A DNA stretch of 64,000 bases from the NCBI RefSeq assembly GCF_014196525.1, contig NZ_JACIDX010000003.1:186001-250000 (forward strand), given 5' to 3'. A program made the translations under genes and the position numbers. This document shows, in pieces, positions 23,598-33,172 of this stretch. Each line of letters begins with the position of its first letter. Within the stretch, counting starts at the first letter, position 1. The stretch is from Novosphingobium sediminicola. Lineage in GTDB: Bacteria > Pseudomonadota > Alphaproteobacteria > Sphingomonadales > Sphingomonadaceae. Below the pieces are notes generated by a model. That model saw only the letters and a program-made list of their open reading frames with translations, searched no databases and had not been told where the DNA came from.

Positions 23598-25805
23598 GTG
23601 ATGCTCAGCATCTTTGTCGCCCCCGCTTTGTGCGCGCCCATTTTCGCCGCCCCCGCCATGGCGCAGGACGGCGACCCGCTGGTCACGCTCAACCCGATGA
23701 ATGCCATCACCGTTACCGCCACCCGCCGCCCCACCACTATCGGCGAAGTCCCCGCCACCGTCTCGGTGATCAGCGCGCGCCAGATTGCCGATCAGATGGC
23801 CGCCGACATCAAGGACCTGATCCGCTTTGAACCGGGTGTTTCGGTGCATCGCGCCCCGGCCCGCTTTGGCGCGGCCAGCGGCACGACCGGACGCGACGGC
23901 AATGCGGGTTTCAACATTCGGGGCCTTGAGGGCAACCGGGTGCTGATGCAGGTCGACGGTGTGCGCGTGCCCGATGGGTTCGAATTTGGCGCGCAGGCCG
24001 CCGGGCGCGGCGATTATGTCGACCTTGGCCTGGTCAAATCGGTCGAGATCCTGCGCGGCCCGGCCTCGGCGCTCTATGGCAGCGATGGTCTGGCGGGCGC
24101 GGTCAGCTTTATCACCAGCGACCCGGAGGATTTCCTCAAAGGCGGCCGCAAAATCGCCGGTCTGGCCCGCGTCGCCTATGATTCCGCCGACAACAAGGCC
24201 ACCGAAACCGGCATTCTGGCGGGGCAATCGGGGGCATGGTCGGCGCTGGTTGCCTATACCCGCCGCGATGGGCATGAGCAGGAGAACAAGGGCAGCAATT
24301 ATGCCGCCAATTCCACCCGCACCGCCGCCAATCCGCAGGACACCCAATCCAACGCGGTGCTGGCCAAGCTGGTCTGGTCGCCCTCGGCGGGACACCGCCT
24401 GCGACTGACGCTCGATCATCTCGATAACCACACCTATACCAACGGCCTGTCGGGCATTGCCCCCACCGCCAGCGCTTCGACCAGCGTGATCGGCCTGATC
24501 GGGCGCGACACGGTCCGGCGCGACCGGGTCAGCCTTGACTGGCGCTGGCAGGGGGCGGGCGCGATTGAGATGGCGCAGATCACCGGATGGTATCAGAAAT
24601 CGGACAACCGGGAATATTCAGCCGAGGATCGCTATACCGCCGCCGACCGCACGCGGCTGAATACTTTTGCCAATCGCGTGCTGGGTCTTTCGGCCGAACT
24701 GCATTCCAGCCTGAACACCGGGGCGCTTTCCCATGCGCTGGTCTATGGCGCGGATGCCAGCTTTACCCGGCAGGAGGGCCTGCGCGACGGCACTGTACCG
24801 CCCACCAACGAGACCTTCCCTACCCGCGCCTTTCCGCCCACCGATTTCACGTTGGCGGGCTTTTATCTGGGCGATGAAATCGCGGTGGGCGGCAAGGTGC
24901 TGACGCTTTATCCGGTGCTGCGTTTCGACCATTACCGGCTCAGCCCCAAGAGCGACGGGTTACCCTCGAATTTCACCGGGCAGGGGCAGAGCGGATCGCG
25001 CGTTTCGCCAAAGATCGGCGCGCGGGTGAAGCTGGGTCTGGTCAGCGTTTTCGGCAATTACGCCCAAGGCTTCAAGGCCCCCGCGCCCACGCAGGTCAAC
25101 CAGTTCTTCGAGAACCTCGCCTTTGGCTATACATCGGTGCCCAACCCCAATCTGAAGCCGGAAACCAGCGAGACTTTCGAGGGCGGCATCCGCATTGCCC
25201 AAGGCGGCATCAGCGCGGGCATCACCGGCTTTACCGGCCGCTACCGCGATTTCATCAGCCAGCAGGTGGTGAGCGGCGCCTTCACCCCGACCAACCCGGC
25301 GGTCTATCAATTCATCAACCTCAACCGCGTGCGCATTTCGGGCGCCGAGGGGCAGGTGATGCTGCGCGCGAAAAGCGGACTTTCCGGGCGCATGGCCGTT
25401 TCCTATGCCAAGGGCACCGTCACCGGCACCGATGGCGCGCAGACCTCGCTCTCCACCATCGACCCGCTCAAGCTCATCATGGGGCTGGGCTATGACGCGC
25501 CGGGGGGCCGCTTTGGCGGGCAGATCATCATGACCCATTCGGCGCAAAAGGAGATGTCGGCCACCAATGCCGCCGATTGCAGCAACAGCCTATGCTATCG
25601 CCCCGGCGCTTTCACCATCCTCGACGCCACCGCCTATGTCCGCCTTGGACAGGCGCTGATGCTGCGCGCGGGCGTGTTCAACCTGACCAACGCCAAATAC
25701 GCATGGTGGAGCGATGTGCGCGGCCTCTCGGCCAGTTCCTCCGTCACCGATGCCTATACCCAGCCGGGGCGCAATGCTTCGGTCTCGCTGACCGCGCGTT
25801 TCTGA
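23598..25805 (+). CDS. TonB-dependent heme/hemoglobin-type receptor
   Basis: The receptor has a signal peptide ending AAPAMAQ and a plug with ITVTATRRPTTIGEVPATVSV, FNIRGLEGNRVLMQVDGVRV and VEILRGPASALYGSDGLAGAV. The barrel carries FKAPAPTQVNQFF followed by NPNLKPETS, the FxAP/NPxL pair of HmuR/HutA heme receptors, and ends TQPGRNASVSLTARF. It would bring heme or a heme-carrying ligand across the outer membrane. Fur-like boxes upstream agree. The start is uncertain: GTG 23598 and ATG 23601 give a signal peptide with no basic residues and have no ribosome site. An in-frame ATT at 23574, seven bases after AAAGGGG, would add FRSRR to the n-region. Confidence 0.9.
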   Translation: MMLSIFVAPALCAPIFAAPAMAQDGDPLVTLNPMNAITVTATRRPTTIGEVPATVSVISARQIADQMAADIKDLIRFEPGVSVHRAPARFGAASGTTGRDGNAGFNIRGLEGNRVLMQVDGVRVPDGFEFGAQAAGRGDYVDLGLVKSVEILRGPASALYGSDGLAGAVSFITSDPEDFLKGGRKIAGLARVAYDSADNKATETGILAGQSGAWSALVAYTRRDGHEQENKGSNYAANSTRTAANPQDTQSNAVLAKLVWSPSAGHRLRLTLDHLDNHTYTNGLSGIAPTASASTSVIGLIGRDTVRRDRVSLDWRWQGAGAIEMAQITGWYQKSDNREYSAEDRYTAADRTRLNTFANRVLGLSAELHSSLNTGALSHALVYGADASFTRQEGLRDGTVPPTNETFPTRAFPPTDFTLAGFYLGDEIAVGGKVLTLYPVLRFDHYRLSPKSDGLPSNFTGQGQSGSRVSPKIGARVKLGLVSVFGNYAQGFKAPAPTQVNQFFENLAFGYTSVPNPNLKPETSETFEGGIRIAQGGISAGITGFTGRYRDFISQQVVSGAFTPTNPAVYQFINLNRVRISGAEGQVMLRAKSGLSGRMAVSYAKGTVTGTDGAQTSLSTIDPLKLIMGLGYDAPGGRFGGQIIMTHSAQKEMSATNAADCSNSLCYRPGAFTILDATAYVRLGQALMLRAGVFNLTNAKYAWWSDVRGLSASSSVTDAYTQPGRNASVSLTARF

Positions 25806-25829
25806 TTTCTACGCTTAAGGACAATTCCC

Positions 25830-26816
25830 ATGAAGAAAGCCCTTCTTGCTTCCCTCCTGCTGGGGCTGGCCATGACCCCGGCAGCGCCCGCCATGGCCGA
25901 CGGCCCCGTCGCCCCGCGTTCAGCACAGGCCGATGCCCAGGCCTTTGCCGCTGATCGCGCCGCGATATTGGCCATGGCGGGCGATTACAAGGTCACCTTT
26001 GACCTGCGCGAAACGACGAGCTGGCGGGGCGATTACACGCCGATCCCGTCAAAACTGTCGGGCGGGCATGAGGTGGTGCGCGTGATCGAGGACACCGGCC
26101 CCCATATCGCCCTGCAACACCTGTTGGTGGTCAAGGATGAGGGCGGCAAGACCATGGTCATCAAACACTGGCGGCAGGATTGGAATTACCAGCCGGAAAA
26201 TGTTCTGACCTATGCGGGCAAGGGGGAATGGAAGCTCGAAGCCATCCCGGCCCCGATGCGCGCGGGCCGCTGGTCGCAGACCGTGTGGCAGACCGACGAT
26301 TCCCCGCGCTATGGCGGATGGGGCCAATGGAGCGATGAGGGCGGGGTGCGCCGCTGGCGGTCGAGCTGGACGCTGCGCCCGCTGGCCCGGCGCGATGCGG
26401 TGCGCCATCCGGTTTACGACCGCTATCTGGCCATCAACCGCCATTCGCCCACGCCCACCGGCTGGATTCACTGGCAGGACAATATGAAGGAAGGCCCCGA
26501 CCCGGCAGGCTCGGGCAAGATCGTGCCTTTTGTGCAGGAATCGGGCCTCAACACCTATGTCCGCGACGGCAAGTTCGATGTGGCGGCGGCAGAAAGCTAT
26601 TGGGCCGCGACCAAGGATTACTGGGCCGCGGTGCGCGGGGCATGGGATGAGACCATCGCGCGCCATCAGGGCGTGAAAGTGGCCGAAGTGGCCGAAACCG
26701 GATCGGCGGGGGCCGAAAGGCTGATGGGTTTGGCCGATGAGGTGAAGGCCGGAAAACTGACCACTGACAAGGCGGTTGCCGCCGCCCGTGCGGTGATTGC
26801 CGAAGTCGCGCGTTAA
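25830..26816 (+). CDS. Exported DUF6607-like protein linked to the heme receptor
   Basis: This 328-residue protein has signal peptide LLASLLLGLAMTPAAPAMAD and no membrane segment after it, so it is periplasmic or surface-exposed. Trp-rich blocks MVIKHWRQDWNYQPENVLTY, WSQTVWQTDDSPRYGGWGQW and HSPTPTGWIHWQDNMKEG match what I recall of DUF6607, a family found next to TonB heme receptors. It starts 24 bases after the receptor stop with AAGGA ahead, so both are co-transcribed. Function is unknown; a heme-handling role is inference from position. Confidence 0.75.
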   Translation: MKKALLASLLLGLAMTPAAPAMADGPVAPRSAQADAQAFAADRAAILAMAGDYKVTFDLRETTSWRGDYTPIPSKLSGGHEVVRVIEDTGPHIALQHLLVVKDEGGKTMVIKHWRQDWNYQPENVLTYAGKGEWKLEAIPAPMRAGRWSQTVWQTDDSPRYGGWGQWSDEGGVRRWRSSWTLRPLARRDAVRHPVYDRYLAINRHSPTPTGWIHWQDNMKEGPDPAGSGKIVPFVQESGLNTYVRDGKFDVAAAESYWAATKDYWAAVRGAWDETIARHQGVKVAEVAETGSAGAERLMGLADEVKAGKLTTDKAVAAARAVIAEVAR

Positions 26817-26819
26817 GGT

Positions 26820-26846
26820 GAAAGGGCGGGACTATCCCGCCCTTTC
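26820..26846. terminator. Bidirectional terminator between the DUF6607 and efflux genes
   Basis: GAAAGGGCGGGA pairs perfectly with TCCCGCCCTTTC around loop CTA. A-rich and T-rich ends give a terminator shape in both directions, and it fills the 32-base gap between convergent stop codons. Confidence 0.85.
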
Positions 26847-26848
26847 CT

Positions 26849-28255
26849 TCAGGTCGTCTGCCAGCCCCCGGCCAGAGCGCGGAACACATCCACCTCGGCA
26901 AAGGCGCTGGCGCGGCGGGCGGCCACAAGATCGGCCTCGGCCCCGGCCAATGTGCGCTGCGCGTCCAGCACGGTCAGGAAATCGACCTGACCTTCGCGCT
27001 GGCGGGCAAGGCTGATGCGGGCTGCGCGCATCGCTTCATCGCGGGCGCGCTCCAGCGTGTCGGCGCGCTGGCGGGCGTGCGAGAGGTTGGACAGCGCCCG
27101 CTCGGTTTCCTCAAGCGCCACCAGCACCGCGCCATCGAATTGCGCCAGCGAGGCCTTGGATTCGGCCTTTGCCGCCGCGATCCGCGCCCGCGCGGCCACA
27201 ATATTGGGGATCGACCAACTGACCAACGGCCCCAGCGACCAGCGCGAGGCCGAGGAACTGGTCACATCCATCCCGCCCAGCGCGCTGGCCCCAGCCGAGG
27301 CGCCCAGGGTGATGCGCGGGAAGAGATCAGCCGTGGCCACACCAATGCGCGCGGTATCGGCCGCCAGACGCCTTTCGGCCGCGCGCACATCGGGCCGCCG
27401 GGCCAAGAGCGCCGCGCCATCGCCCACCGGAATCGGTTGCTTTAAAGTGGGCGTGGCGATCACGGTGCGCAGGGCGGCGGGCAGATCGCCCGGATTGCGC
27501 CCCGTCAGCGTGGCAAGGCGCAGCAGGGCGGCCTGACGGTCGGCCTGCAATTGCGGGATGGTGGCGGCCTGCTGGTCGCGCAGGGCCGTGACGCGGATGA
27601 GGTCGAGCCGGTCCGAGCGCCCCACATCGACCCGCGCCCCGGTGATGCGGATCGAGCGGTCGAGCAGATCCACCGTTTCCTGCGCCACCTTTTCGCGCTC
27701 GGCGCTGGTGGCGGCATCCAGATAGGCGCGCACCGTGTCGGACACCACCGCAAGGCGGACGGCATCTTCATCGGCTTGCGCTGCGGCGGCGTCGCCCTTG
27801 GCGGCCTCGATCCCCCGGCGCAAACGGCCAAAGGCATCGACCTCATAGGACAGCGCCAATCCTCCATCATAGGCCCAGCGCTCGCGCGACTGGCCCGGAA
27901 TGGTCTGGATCGAGGAAATCCGCTGGCGATTGGCCGAGGCCGACAGCGTGGTTTCGGGCAGCAGGATCGGTGCGCGCGCGCCGGTCAGGCTGGCGCGGGC
28001 CGCCTCCACCCGCGCGGCGGCCACGCGGATGTCGGTGTTGGCGGCAAGGGCGTCGCTCACAAGGCCGTCGAGCACCGGATCGCCATACATGGTCCACCAG
28101 TGATCGGCAGCAGGGGTGGCAGCAAAGGCCGGGGTTTCGGCCCCCATAAAGGGGGCCTTGGCCGAGGCATTGGCCACCGGGGCCTTGTAATTCGGCCCCA
28201 CGGCGCAGCCGGTCAACAGGCTGGTGGCCAACAGGAGGGGAATGATGCGTGTCAT
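26849..28255 (-). CDS. RND efflux outer-membrane lipoprotein channel (OprM/NodT family)
   Basis: This 468-residue protein begins MTRIIPLLLATSLLTGCAVG, a lipoprotein signal with Cys at the lipobox LTGC. GPNYKAP follows, the usual OprM-family mature start. Two repeats rich in long helices follow, each with AAAxxxxxAR-type coiled segments, and ARTRIGVATADLFPRITLGA-like sequence in the second half. It forms the trimeric duct of a tripartite pump. Last gene of the adaptor-pump-channel operon, 11 bases after the pump stop. Confidence 0.92.
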   Translation of the reverse strand: MTRIIPLLLATSLLTGCAVGPNYKAPVANASAKAPFMGAETPAFAATPAADHWWTMYGDPVLDGLVSDALAANTDIRVAAARVEAARASLTGARAPILLPETTLSASANRQRISSIQTIPGQSRERWAYDGGLALSYEVDAFGRLRRGIEAAKGDAAAAQADEDAVRLAVVSDTVRAYLDAATSAEREKVAQETVDLLDRSIRITGARVDVGRSDRLDLIRVTALRDQQAATIPQLQADRQAALLRLATLTGRNPGDLPAALRTVIATPTLKQPIPVGDGAALLARRPDVRAAERRLAADTARIGVATADLFPRITLGASAGASALGGMDVTSSSASRWSLGPLVSWSIPNIVAARARIAAAKAESKASLAQFDGAVLVALEETERALSNLSHARQRADTLERARDEAMRAARISLARQREGQVDFLTVLDAQRTLAGAEADLVAARRASAFAEVDVFRALAGGWQTT

Positions 28256-28266
28256 CGCAAACTTCC

Positions 28267-31200
28267 TTATTCGGCCGGTTGCAGCGCGCCGCCATGGCCC
28301 CGGCGACGCCGGGCCAGACGCAGCGCCAGTTTCCGGCACAGCACATAGAAGGTGGGGGTGAAGATCAGGCCAAAGCCGGTGACGCCCGCCATGCCGAAGA
28401 ACACCGCCGTGCCCAGCGCCTGACGCAGTTCCGCCCCCGCGCCGGTGGCGATTACCAGAGGCACTGCGCCAAGGATGAAGGCAAGGCTGGTCATCAGGAT
28501 CGGGCGCAGGCGGGTTTGCGAGGCATAGACCGCCGCGTCCACCGGGGTCATGCCCTGCTCGTCCTCGGCCTGCTTGGCGAATTCCACCACAAGGATGGCG
28601 TTCTTGGCCGCCAGAGCGATCAGCACCACAAGGCCGATTTGCGTCAGGATATTATTATCCATCCCCCGCAGATTGACCCCCAGCATGGCTGCAAGCAGGC
28701 ACATCGGCACGATCAGGATGATCGAGAGCGGCAGCGTCAGGCTTTCATATTGGGCCGCCAGCACGAGGAAGACGAAAAGCACGGCCATGCCAAAGACCAT
28801 CGCGGCGGTGTTGCCCGCATGGGCCTGTTGATAGGCAATGTCGGTCCATTCGCCGCCATAACCGGGCGCCAGCGTTTCATCGGCCAGCTTTTCCATCGTG
28901 GCCAGCGACTGGCCGGTGGAGAAGCCGGGGGCGGTGTCGCCATCCACTTCGACCGCCGGTTGCAGGTTATAGCGCACCACACGATAGGGTCCGGTCTTGT
29001 CCTCGAAATTGGCGACCGCGCCGATAGGCACCATCTCGCCGGTGTTCGAGCGGGTCTTCAGGTTGGCGATATCGGCCACGGTCGAGCGATGTTCCGGATC
29101 AGCCTGCGCGGTCACGCGATAGGTGCGGCCCAAAAGGTTGAAGTCATTGACGAAGGCGGAACCCAGATAGACCTCCAGCGCCTCGAAGATGCGTTCCGGC
29201 GGCACGCCCAGCAGATCGGCTTTCTGGCGGTCAATATCGGCATAGACGCGCGGGGTGCCGACATCGAACAGGGTGTAAACCTGCTTGAGGCCTGCCTGCG
29301 CATTGGCCTTGGCAATCAGCGCCCAGGCCTGCGCATTGAGCGCATCATAGCCGCGCCCTTCGCGGTCCTGCAGCATGAAGCGATAGCCGCCTGCCGCGCC
29401 AAGACCCTGAATGACCGGGGGCGGCACAAGGATGATGCGCGCTTTGTCATAACCGGCCATGGCCTTGTTGGCCTGATCCATGATGCCCTGATAGGTCACG
29501 CCCAGCGCCTTGCGTTCGGCAAAGCTCTTGAAGGGGAAATAGATCGCGCCCGAATTGGGGGCCGAGGTGCGCGAAGGCCCGTGGAAGCCCGCAAACATCA
29601 CCGCCCCGCGCAGGCCCTTGATGGGCAGGATACGCTGGGCCACATCGCGCACCACACCGTCCGTGCGTTCGAGCGAGGCGCCCGAGGGCAATTGCACGAT
29701 GGCCAAGAAATAGCCCTGATCCTGCGCCGGGATAAAGCCCGAGGGTGTGATGACAAACAGGCCGATGGTGGCCGCGATCAGGGCGGCATAGGCCCCCATC
29801 ATCCGCTTGGGCATGCCCAGCAACCGGCGCGTCAGGCGGGCATAGGCCGTGCTCATCCGGTCGAAACCAGCGTTGAAGCGGTCCGCGCCCGTCTGCAGCA
29901 TCCGCCGCCAGCGCGACATATGCGCATGGGCGCCGTCCACATGGCCGCGCAGCAAAAGCGCCGCCATGGCAGGCGACAGCGTCAGGCTGAGCAGCAGCGA
30001 GATGACCGTGGCGGTCGAGATGGTGACGGCGAACTGCTTGTAGAACTGGCCCGACAGGCCAGTGATGAACAAGGTGGGCACGAAGACGGCGCAAAGCACC
30101 AGCACGATGGCGACCAAGGCTGCGGCCACCTCGTCCATGGATGTGCGTGCTGCCTCCAGCGGGCTCATGCCCAGCGCCATGTTGCGCTCGACATTTTCGA
30201 CCACGACGATGGCGTCATCCACCACGATGCCGATGGCCAGCACCAATCCGAAGAGCGAGAGGTTGTTGAGCGAATAGCCGACAGCGGCCAGCATCACCGC
30301 CGTGCCGATCAGCGAGACAGGGATGGCCAGCACCGGGATGATCGCCGCGCGCCAGCTTTGCAGGAAGATGAGGATCACCAGCACCACCAGCACGACGGCC
30401 TCGAACAGCGTGTGATAGACCGCATCAATCGACTGGCTGATGAATTCGGTGGGGTTGTAGATGGTGGAATATTCCATGCCCTTGGGGAAGGTCTTGGAAA
30501 TCGTGTCCATCTCGGCCTTGATCCGCCCGGCCGCGGCCAGAGCGTTCGAGCCGGGGCGCTGCATCACCGCGATGACCACGGTGGGCTTGCCCGACAGATA
30601 GGTGTTGATGCCGTAATCCTGCGCGCCCAATTCGACGCGGGCGACATCGCGCACGCGGACCTGATGGCCGGCGGCGTCGGTGCGGATCACCACATCATAG
30701 AATTGCTGCGGATCGGTCAGGCGGCCTTGCGTTTCCACGCCAAGCTGGAACGCCTCGCCCTTGGAATAAGGCGGCTGACCCAGAGCGCCTGAGGACACCT
30801 GCACGTTCTGCGCACGCAGGGCCGCAACGATCTCGCCCGCCGTCAGGTTGAGCGCCGCCGCGCGCGAGGGATCGATCCACACGCGCATCGCATAATCGCG
30901 CCCGCCAAACAGCTGCACATCGCCCACGCCGTCCAGTCGCGCCAGACGGTCGCGCACCTGCGTCAGCGCATAGTTCGAAATATAGTCGCGCGGCAGGCTG
31001 CCATCGGTCGACTGCAGATTGACCACCATCAGGAAGTCCGGGCTGGTCTTGCGCGTCACCACGCCCAGCCGCTGCACCTCTTGCGGCAGGCGCGGCACGG
31101 CAATGGCCACGCGGTTCTGCACCAAGACCTGCGCGGCATCCAGATCGGTGCCGATCTTGAAGGTGGCCGTGATCGTCACCTTGCCGTCGCCGGTCGACTG

Positions 31201-31446
31201 GCTGCTCATATAGAGCATATTGTCGACGCCGTTGATTTCCTGCTCGATGGGCGTGGCGACGGTGGCCGCCACGGTTTCGGCCGAAGCGCCGGGATATTGC
31301 GCCGAAACGGTGACCGTGGGGGGCACCACTTCGGGATATTGCGAGACGGGCAGGCCGACAAAGGCCAGCGCGCCCACCACGGTGATGAGCACCGCCAGCA
31401 CCGCCGCGAAGATCGGGCGGTCTATGAAGAAACGGGAAAAGCGCAT
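28267..31446 (-). CDS. RND multidrug efflux pump, HAE1 family (AcrB/MexB-like)
   Basis: This 1059-residue inner-membrane transporter starts MRFSRFFIDRPIFAAVLAV, the hallmark N-terminus. It carries GLPVSQYPEVVPP, VQNRVAIAVPRLP, and the proton-relay helix GIVVDDAIVVVENVER with its Asp pair. Two large periplasmic loops sit between TM1-2 and TM7-8, and the C-terminus ends LARRRRGHGGALQPAE. Length is normal for HAE1. It exchanges protons for hydrophobic compounds. Regulated with its adaptor by the TetR protein at 33173 if the operators at 33075 and 33123 are used. Confidence 0.95.
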   Translation of the reverse strand: MRFSRFFIDRPIFAAVLAVLITVVGALAFVGLPVSQYPEVVPPTVTVSAQYPGASAETVAATVATPIEQEINGVDNMLYMSSQSTGDGKVTITATFKIGTDLDAAQVLVQNRVAIAVPRLPQEVQRLGVVTRKTSPDFLMVVNLQSTDGSLPRDYISNYALTQVRDRLARLDGVGDVQLFGGRDYAMRVWIDPSRAAALNLTAGEIVAALRAQNVQVSSGALGQPPYSKGEAFQLGVETQGRLTDPQQFYDVVIRTDAAGHQVRVRDVARVELGAQDYGINTYLSGKPTVVIAVMQRPGSNALAAAGRIKAEMDTISKTFPKGMEYSTIYNPTEFISQSIDAVYHTLFEAVVLVVLVILIFLQSWRAAIIPVLAIPVSLIGTAVMLAAVGYSLNNLSLFGLVLAIGIVVDDAIVVVENVERNMALGMSPLEAARTSMDEVAAALVAIVLVLCAVFVPTLFITGLSGQFYKQFAVTISTATVISLLLSLTLSPAMAALLLRGHVDGAHAHMSRWRRMLQTGADRFNAGFDRMSTAYARLTRRLLGMPKRMMGAYAALIAATIGLFVITPSGFIPAQDQGYFLAIVQLPSGASLERTDGVVRDVAQRILPIKGLRGAVMFAGFHGPSRTSAPNSGAIYFPFKSFAERKALGVTYQGIMDQANKAMAGYDKARIILVPPPVIQGLGAAGGYRFMLQDREGRGYDALNAQAWALIAKANAQAGLKQVYTLFDVGTPRVYADIDRQKADLLGVPPERIFEALEVYLGSAFVNDFNLLGRTYRVTAQADPEHRSTVADIANLKTRSNTGEMVPIGAVANFEDKTGPYRVVRYNLQPAVEVDGDTAPGFSTGQSLATMEKLADETLAPGYGGEWTDIAYQQAHAGNTAAMVFGMAVLFVFLVLAAQYESLTLPLSIILIVPMCLLAAMLGVNLRGMDNNILTQIGLVVLIALAAKNAILVVEFAKQAEDEQGMTPVDAAVYASQTRLRPILMTSLAFILGAVPLVIATGAGAELRQALGTAVFFGMAGVTGFGLIFTPTFYVLCRKLALRLARRRRGHGGALQPAE

Positions 31447-31465
31447 GGGGGGATGCCCTTTGGGT

Positions 31466-32737
31466 TTAACGCGCCAGCGTCGCTTGCGCGGCGGCGGGGG
31501 TGTTGATCGCGGCGGGGGCGGCGGTGGGCGCCTGTGCGGTGATGGTGGCGGGGCGGGTGTTCACCTTGGCGCCCGGCATGGCGGCCTGAAGATTGGTGAT
31601 GGCCACGCGGTCGGTCGGGGCAAGGCCCGAACGGATCACGCGCAATCCGCGCACCACGGGTCCCAGCGTGACGGACTTGGCCGCCAGCGTGCCGTCAGGG
31701 CCGACCACCAGCACGGTCTTGCGCGCCTGATCGGACTGGATCGCCTCGTCGGGAACCAGCAGCGCCTGCACCGTGCCGCCATGGCTCAGCCGCATCGCGC
31801 CGAACATGCCGGGCGTCAGGAACAGGCCGGGATTGGCCATCACCGCGCGGCCCCGGATCGTGCCCGAATGCGGGTCGAGGCCATTGTCGGTGAAGTCCAA
31901 TTGGCCCTGATGGCGATAGTCGGCCTCGTCCTGAAGCTTGATTTCGACCTTGGTGCTGGTGTTGCCCGATGCCCGGTCGCGCTGGGCTTTCAGGTAAAGC
32001 GCTTCGGAGGAATCGAAGGTGAAATAGATGGGGTCGAGCGCATTGATCGTGGTGAGCAGCGTGGCATTGGCCCCTTCGCCCGCGGCCACCAGATTGCCGA
32101 CATCGACGCGGCGGTCCGAAATGCGGCCTGCGATGGGGGCGCGCACCTGGGTGAATTCCATGTCCAGTGCGCGGGCCTGCTGGCGCGCCTCTGCGGCGGC
32201 AAGGGCGGCCTGCGCGGCCTGAACCCGGGCCTTCAGACCATCGAGTTCGCCCGCCGAAATCGCCTCATCGCCCGACAGACGCGATGCGCGGGCCAGATCG
32301 TTGCGGGCCAGCGCCAGCGTGCTGCGCGCCGAGGCGACATTGGCCGCAGCCTCAGCCAGAGCGGCGCGATAGGGGCGCTGGTCGATGGTGAAAAGGAGCT
32401 GGCCTTTTTGCACGATATCACCATCGCGGAAATGGCGCGCGGTGATCTGGCCGCCTACGCGCGGGCGCAGTTCGACACTCTGGCTGGGGGCGAAACGGCC
32501 CACGTAATCATCCCATTGCGTGACCGGGGCGACCATCGGCGTGGCCACGCCAAGGGTGGGTATGGGCATGACGGCGGCGGTGGCGGCATCGTGATGCAGC
32601 GCTCTCCAGCCGAAGCCGCCGGCAAGGGCAAGGGCGAGCGTCACCCAGGTGATGCGGCGGAAAAGGCGGGATTGGCCGGTGTCGCGCTCTGTATCGCGCT
32701 GATAGGCATTGTCGAGGTGAGAGGTCAGCATGTCCAT
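31466..32737 (-). CDS. RND efflux periplasmic adaptor (MFP family)
   Basis: This 423-residue membrane-fusion protein has an N-terminal anchor helix at about residues 29-45 (ITWVTLALALAGGFGW). Next come a lipoyl half-motif (GRFAPSQSVELRPRVGGQI), an alpha-hairpin rich in Ala/Arg/Gln (about 105-175), the second lipoyl half (QVRAPIAGRISDRRVDVGNL), and the beta-barrel and membrane-proximal domains. An Ala/Pro/Thr-rich C-terminal tail is longer than usual. It links pump and channel. The gene is preceded by a leader of about 340 bases. Confidence 0.92.
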   Translation of the reverse strand: MDMLTSHLDNAYQRDTERDTGQSRLFRRITWVTLALALAGGFGWRALHHDAATAAVMPIPTLGVATPMVAPVTQWDDYVGRFAPSQSVELRPRVGGQITARHFRDGDIVQKGQLLFTIDQRPYRAALAEAAANVASARSTLALARNDLARASRLSGDEAISAGELDGLKARVQAAQAALAAAEARQQARALDMEFTQVRAPIAGRISDRRVDVGNLVAAGEGANATLLTTINALDPIYFTFDSSEALYLKAQRDRASGNTSTKVEIKLQDEADYRHQGQLDFTDNGLDPHSGTIRGRAVMANPGLFLTPGMFGAMRLSHGGTVQALLVPDEAIQSDQARKTVLVVGPDGTLAAKSVTLGPVVRGLRVIRSGLAPTDRVAITNLQAAMPGAKVNTRPATITAQAPTAAPAAINTPAAAQATLAR

Positions 32738-33074
32738 TGGATCGGCTCCGGGCAGGCAGGAAAACGCGCAGGGGACGGCTGCGCCGCGCGCCAGCAGGGC
32801 ACGTCAACGGACCTTCCCCGGCGCGCCGGGTAGAAACGGATGGCGGGCGTGATGCCCGCGCAGGGATGGGATAAAACCGGCCCCGTCCGCGACGCGCGGG
32901 GGGGGTGGGGGGATTGCGCCCCGGACGGGAACCGGTCTGGGCAAACGGCGTTTGGGGTAAACGCCGCGCCTTGGGTCGGACGCGCTGTTCAGGCGCCCGT
33001 TGAAAGAGACGAACCGGGCAGGAACGGACGGTCCTGCGCTTGGTGGACGGGGGTAGTCGGCCCGTACCCTTTCA
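32738..33074 (-). other. Long GC-rich leader of the efflux operon
   Basis: No gene is seen between the predicted transcript start (about 33077) and ATG 32737. The stretch has perfect small inverted repeats, GGCGTTT-N5-AAACGCC at 32947-32965 and GCAGGA-N8-TCCTGC at 33018-33037. A long C-run/G-run at 32897-32912 is also present. It is a structured untranslated leader or simply unusual spacer. Confidence 0.4.
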
Positions 33075-33136
33075 ATACCAAGCGGTATAAAATAGGACGG
33101 GCCAGACGTCAACCTGATTTTTATACCGAACGGTAT
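33075..33136 (-). promoter_or_regulatory. Efflux operon promoter with two TetR operators
   Basis: On the reverse strand TTGACG (33112-33107) and TATACC (33089-33084) are exactly 17 bases apart. Operator ATACCAAGCGGTAT (33075-33088) covers the -10 and start site. A second, perfect palindrome ATACCG-AA-CGGTAT (33123-33136) lies just upstream of the -35, centre to centre 48 bases. A third copy overlaps the TetR start codon at 33813. The arrangement is that of a repressible promoter. Confidence 0.72.
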
Positions 33137-33172
33137 TTTTATTTCATGTTGTTGAAAAGAGGATGATTTATC

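Noticed and set aside
28249..30792. An 847-codon plus-strand open frame opposite the RND pump
   Set aside because: His/Gln-rich shadow; the pump on the other strand has full HAE1 motifs.
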